A DNA stretch of 64,000 bases from Acidobacteriota bacterium (GTDB lineage: Bacteria; Acidobacteriota; Vicinamibacteria; Vicinamibacterales; UBA2999): NCBI GenBank assembly GCA_021730945.1, contig JAKFYH010000047.1, forward strand, positions 1 to 64,000, read 5' to 3'. A model generated the notes under the pieces. That model did no database searches. It had not been told where the DNA came from and saw only the letters and a list, made by a program, of their open reading frames with translations. Both the position numbers and the translations under genes were made by a program. Below are positions 61,195 through 64,000 of the stretch, piece after piece; within the stretch, counting starts at the first letter, position 1, and each line of letters begins with the position of its first letter.

Positions 61195-61967
61195 CAGCGG
61201 GCCTCCTCGAAGCCGATCGATACGCCGTAACGGCCGATGGCCATGCCTGGCTCAATCTCCCAGCCCAGCGGGCCCGAGAAGCGCGCGAACCAGGTCGTCC
61301 AGCTCACGGCGGTGTCGAGCACGATGAAGAGCGGGGTCTCGATGCCGATCGCGTCGAAGATGGCACGGAGCTGGTCCAGCTGCGCCGGCAGGACGGCATC
61401 CCAAGTCAGCGCGCCCGTGAAGTACTTGGTGCGCGTCGCGTAGGTCTGCTGGCCATCCGAAGAGGCCGACCCGATCGACGGCGCCTGGCGCGAGACCGGC
61501 ATCGGCACCATCACGTTGACGGCCGGCTCGATGTAGGTGCCCAGGAACGCGTAGCCCAGTTCGGCGTAGTCGCTATCGGACCCCGGGTTGGTCCACTTCA
61601 GCTGCCAGTGCCGGTGACTCTGGCTGGCGAAGAAGGCGGCCACGGCGCGTGTGTCGCGGTCCTGCGCGGCGAAGGTGGCCACCAGCGTGGCCGACCCGGC
61701 GCTGCCGGCATCTCCCCGCTCGTAGAGCTCGACCACGCCGGAGCCGAGCACGCTGACGTTGGCCAGGACGGCGCAGGTGACGGCCAGCACCGCGCCCAGG
61801 TCGATGTCGATGGTCTGCGTCCCGGTGGCTGTCGCCGACCGCCACACATACGAACGGTCGGTGTTCTGGCTCGCGGCGACTGGCAGCGCCGACACTTCGG
61901 ACGAGGCGGCCAGCACCGTGCCCGCGGCGGTATAGCGGTTCTCGTAGGCCAGGCGGATGTTGGCCAC
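61194..61967 (-). CDS. Phage distal tail-like protein with discoidin-like region
   Basis: A 257-residue protein. Residues 40-140 look like a carbohydrate-binding F5/8-type jelly roll (T-I-D-I-D-L-G-A-V, V-L-A-N-V-S-V-L-G). The second half has Y-F-T-G-A-L-T-W-D-A-V-L and F-I-V-L-D-T-A-V-S-W-T-T-W-F-A-R. It sits right after the tape measure gene, as distal tail proteins do. It may form the tail-tip ring and bind sugar. Confidence 0.72.
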   Translation of the reverse strand: MANIRLAYENRYTAAGTVLAASSEVSALPVAASQNTDRSYVWRSATATGTQTIDIDLGAVLAVTCAVLANVSVLGSGVVELYERGDAGSAGSATLVATFAAQDRDTRAVAAFFASQSHRHWQLKWTNPGSDSDYAELGYAFLGTYIEPAVNVMVPMPVSRQAPSIGSASSDGQQTYATRTKYFTGALTWDAVLPAQLDQLRAIFDAIGIETPLFIVLDTAVSWTTWFARFSGPLGWEIEPGMAIGRYGVSIGFEEAR

Positions 61968-64000
61968 CTACCGCCCCCTCTGGCTGATGTTGCGCGACGG
62001 GACGGTGATGCCGCCGGCGTTGACGCGGTCCTGGATCTGCCGGAACTCGCTTTCGGTGACTTGGCGCGCGCCGGTGAAGTCGTTGACGACGTAGACGTTC
62101 GGGGCAGGCACGACCGCTGTCGCCACACTGGCGGCCATGGCGGCGCCACCGAGCCAACGCTTCGCGGTCTCGATGCGGTCTTCATAGGGCACGATCGCCT
62201 CGCGGCCGTGTGCGACGATGTCGGTGCCTCGGCCGAAGTCGGGAAAGTCGTAGCCGTGCTTACGATAGGTGCCGCCCGAGTAGCCGTTCTCGTCCCGGCC
62301 ATCGCCGTTCATGTCGTAGGAACGGTTTGACTGCGCCGGGAAGGACCCGCCCATGGTCCCGTTGACGACGCCATCTGGCAAGGGGTCGACAGTGACCCCG
62401 ATGTGGATCGTCCGGTCGACGGTGGCAGCGTCCAGGGCCGACTCCAATCCGCTGGCGGCGTCTGACACGCCGTCGATGACGGCCTTGATCGCGGCGATCG
62501 CGGCTGCAGATTCGCCGGCCCCTTTCTTACTGGACTGCCACAGCCGTTCAGCGGCCGCTAGTGCCTCGGCTTCCGTCCGTCCAGCCGCGATGTACGCATC
62601 GCGGATAGCGATGACCGTCATCTTCCAGGATTCGTTCCCGGCCTCGTTGCGTTGGGTCTGGTTCAGCAGCGAATGGAGCTGCGCCTCGAAGTCCGCCACG
62701 GCTTGCCGTCCACGCAGCTCTTCCGCCGACGGCCCGCCGAAAATCGACCGGAAGAACCCACCGATGCGCTCGGCGATGGGGCCGAACAGCGCCCCCAGCG
62801 TCGGCAGCAAGGCGTTCACGGCCTCGCCAATTCCGAAGGGCAAGGCGTCCTTGATTGCCGGCCCGAACTTCTCCTGGAACTTGCTCATCAGCGACGTGCC
62901 GATATGGGCACCGGCGGCTGCGATCACCGATCCGCCGCCCTGGATGGCGCTCATGATGACGTTGGGCAGGCCGGCCATCAGCTGGCCGAAGCGGCTGACG
63001 CTCTGCGTGCCGGTCTCGTCGAGCTGCTGCCCTAGCGCCTTGATGGACGGCGCGAGGGTGGCGTTGTTCTCAAAGGCCCACTTCTCCGCGGCCGCGGTCA
63101 TTTCGGCGGTCTGCTGGATGGTGCGCGTCATGATTGGCTGGCCTTCGACCAGTGACGCGCGCTGAACCTTGAACCAGTCTGGCGTCGCGGCTACCTGGCC
63201 AAGCGTCTGCTTCAGGTCCTCGTAGTGCTGGATCTGCTTGGCCAGCGACTTCGTCAACCGGTCGATCGTAGGATCCAGCTCCTCGTTGGCGGCCTTGACC
63301 TTCTTCGACGCTTTCTCGTTCTCGCCGTAGTTCAGGTTGAGGGTGGAGATCGTGCGCGCCTGCGTCTCCTGCTTCGCCGATGTGGTGATGGACTGTGCGG
63401 TGAAGATCGCCAAGCCGTCCTTCGCCTGGGCGACGTTGGCCTTGAGGCCGGCGATGGTCTCGCCCGAGAAGCCGATCGCCTTGCCGAGTAGCGGGATGCT
63501 GTTGACACCTTCGGCGATGCTCAGCAGGAACTCGTTGAACCAGATCTTCATGTCCATGAACGCGCGGCCCAGGCCGAGCGACAGGGCATCCGTGACGAAC
63601 CTGACCGCGCCTGGCAGGGTCTCGCCCATCCATTTCGCGACCGTGGTCAGGACCGGGATCATGGGCTCGAGGACCTGGGCGATCACGGACTTGCCGACCG
63701 CGGCCAGTGTGCCCATGGTGTCGCCGAACTCGTCGCCGGCGCGCACGGCATCCTCGCTCAGCACGATGCCGAGGCGATCCGCGGCCGAGGCGGTCTCGGA
63801 CAGGTTCCCCTTCATCATCGGCAGCAGGTCCGCGCCGGACTTGCCGAACAGATCCATGGCCAGTTTCGACTGGGCCATCGGGTCGGGGATCTTCGCGATG
63901 GAATCGGCGATGGTCGTGAAGGCCTTGTCCGGAGCCATGCCCCGGATCTGGTCGAACGACAGCCCGAGGGCGTCGAGCGCGCCGACGGCGGACTTGTTGC
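61968..64000 (-). CDS. Phage tail tape measure protein, 5' end beyond the window
   Basis: The open frame runs off the right edge with no stop, so at least 677 residues are present and the start is missing. It has helices with low-complexity Ala/Lys stretches, K-L-A-M-D-L-F-G-K-S-G-A-D-L-L-P-M-M-K near the N-terminal part (a typical TP901-like tape measure segment), a membrane-like region, and a C-terminal D-M-N-G-D-G-R-D-E-N-G-Y segment. It sets tail length and enters the cell at infection. Confidence 0.88.
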   Translation of the reverse strand, partial: NKSAVGALDALGLSFDQIRGMAPDKAFTTIADSIAKIPDPMAQSKLAMDLFGKSGADLLPMMKGNLSETASAADRLGIVLSEDAVRAGDEFGDTMGTLAAVGKSVIAQVLEPMIPVLTTVAKWMGETLPGAVRFVTDALSLGLGRAFMDMKIWFNEFLLSIAEGVNSIPLLGKAIGFSGETIAGLKANVAQAKDGLAIFTAQSITTSAKQETQARTISTLNLNYGENEKASKKVKAANEELDPTIDRLTKSLAKQIQHYEDLKQTLGQVAATPDWFKVQRASLVEGQPIMTRTIQQTAEMTAAAEKWAFENNATLAPSIKALGQQLDETGTQSVSRFGQLMAGLPNVIMSAIQGGGSVIAAAGAHIGTSLMSKFQEKFGPAIKDALPFGIGEAVNALLPTLGALFGPIAERIGGFFRSIFGGPSAEELRGRQAVADFEAQLHSLLNQTQRNEAGNESWKMTVIAIRDAYIAAGRTEAEALAAAERLWQSSKKGAGESAAAIAAIKAVIDGVSDAASGLESALDAATVDRTIHIGVTVDPLPDGVVNGTMGGSFPAQSNRSYDMNGDGRDENGYSGGTYRKHGYDFPDFGRGTDIVAHGREAIVPYEDRIETAKRWLGGAAMAASVATAVVPAPNVYVVNDFTGARQVTESEFRQIQDRVNAGGITVPSRNISQRGR

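Overview
The window is GC-rich chromosomal DNA from a bacterium, most likely an Acidobacteriota member of the Vicinamibacteria type. This rests on gene content only: a VWFA-related acidobacterial domain protein (7984-9222), a MacB-like orphan permease of the acidobacterial ADOP type (43206-45704), a permease-prefix membrane protein (49204-50568) and several secreted proteins typical of that phylum. There is no rRNA here, so the assignment is inference. A recurring trait is a -10-like hexamer (TACAAT, TATACT, TAGAAT, TATATT) ending about 6-10 bases before an ATG or GTG with no Shine-Dalgarno sequence, which suggests many leaderless mRNAs.

Bases 1-14300 carry housekeeping and hypothetical genes: a polytopic membrane protein, a membrane-spermidine synthase-TPR fusion, an orphan DNA methyltransferase, a LysR regulator, the VWFA protein, rpiB, a nuclease-fold protein with a histone H1-like tail, arginase behind a short overlapping leader ORF, a lone receiver protein, a DinB-like protein and tRNA-Lys. 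Bases 14313-16280 look like a small decayed island at the 3' end of tRNA-Glu: a direct repeat of the tRNA end, an IS481-type remnant, a serine recombinase tail and a VapBC module with its operator. Bases 16309-24995 hold an FAD oxidoreductase, greB, a PilT-family ATPase with a duplicated N-terminal domain, a cupin, an amidohydrolase and two transporters.

Bases 25083-30925 run ppk1, a FIST sensor, a hybrid histidine kinase that overlaps it by one base, and a PilZ-domain protein. Bases 30940-36683 hold purA diverging from hutH-hutU (histidine to urocanate to imidazolone propionate), with an ATPase gene overlapping hutU. Bases 36667-50568 include a DUF2007-RNase III fusion overlapping a SpoIIE-type phosphatase, a Cys/Met PLP enzyme, cutA, a set of 32-bp palindromic tandem repeats, an antitoxin-like RHH protein with an FtsB-like protein, an OsmC protein, the ADOP permease, a cold-shock protein and several small membrane proteins.

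From 50604 to the end lies an integrated siphophage-like element. Its left edge is the 3' half of a tRNA-Met(CAT) gene whose 5' half is missing. Next to the edge are two rightward cargo units, an ArdC-like metalloprotease with a zinc-ribbon protein, and a HigBA toxin-antitoxin pair. Both start from an almost identical 85-87 bp promoter-operator block in which a 10-bp-arm palindrome covers the whole promoter. From 53234 on, tail and lysis genes read leftward (tape measure, distal tail, hub, fibre, PAS-domain membrane protein, DUF5675, glycosidase-like, nucleotidyltransferase-like, holin with a nested lipoprotein). They are packed with ATGA or GTGA overlaps. Integrase, head and packaging genes would lie beyond the window.
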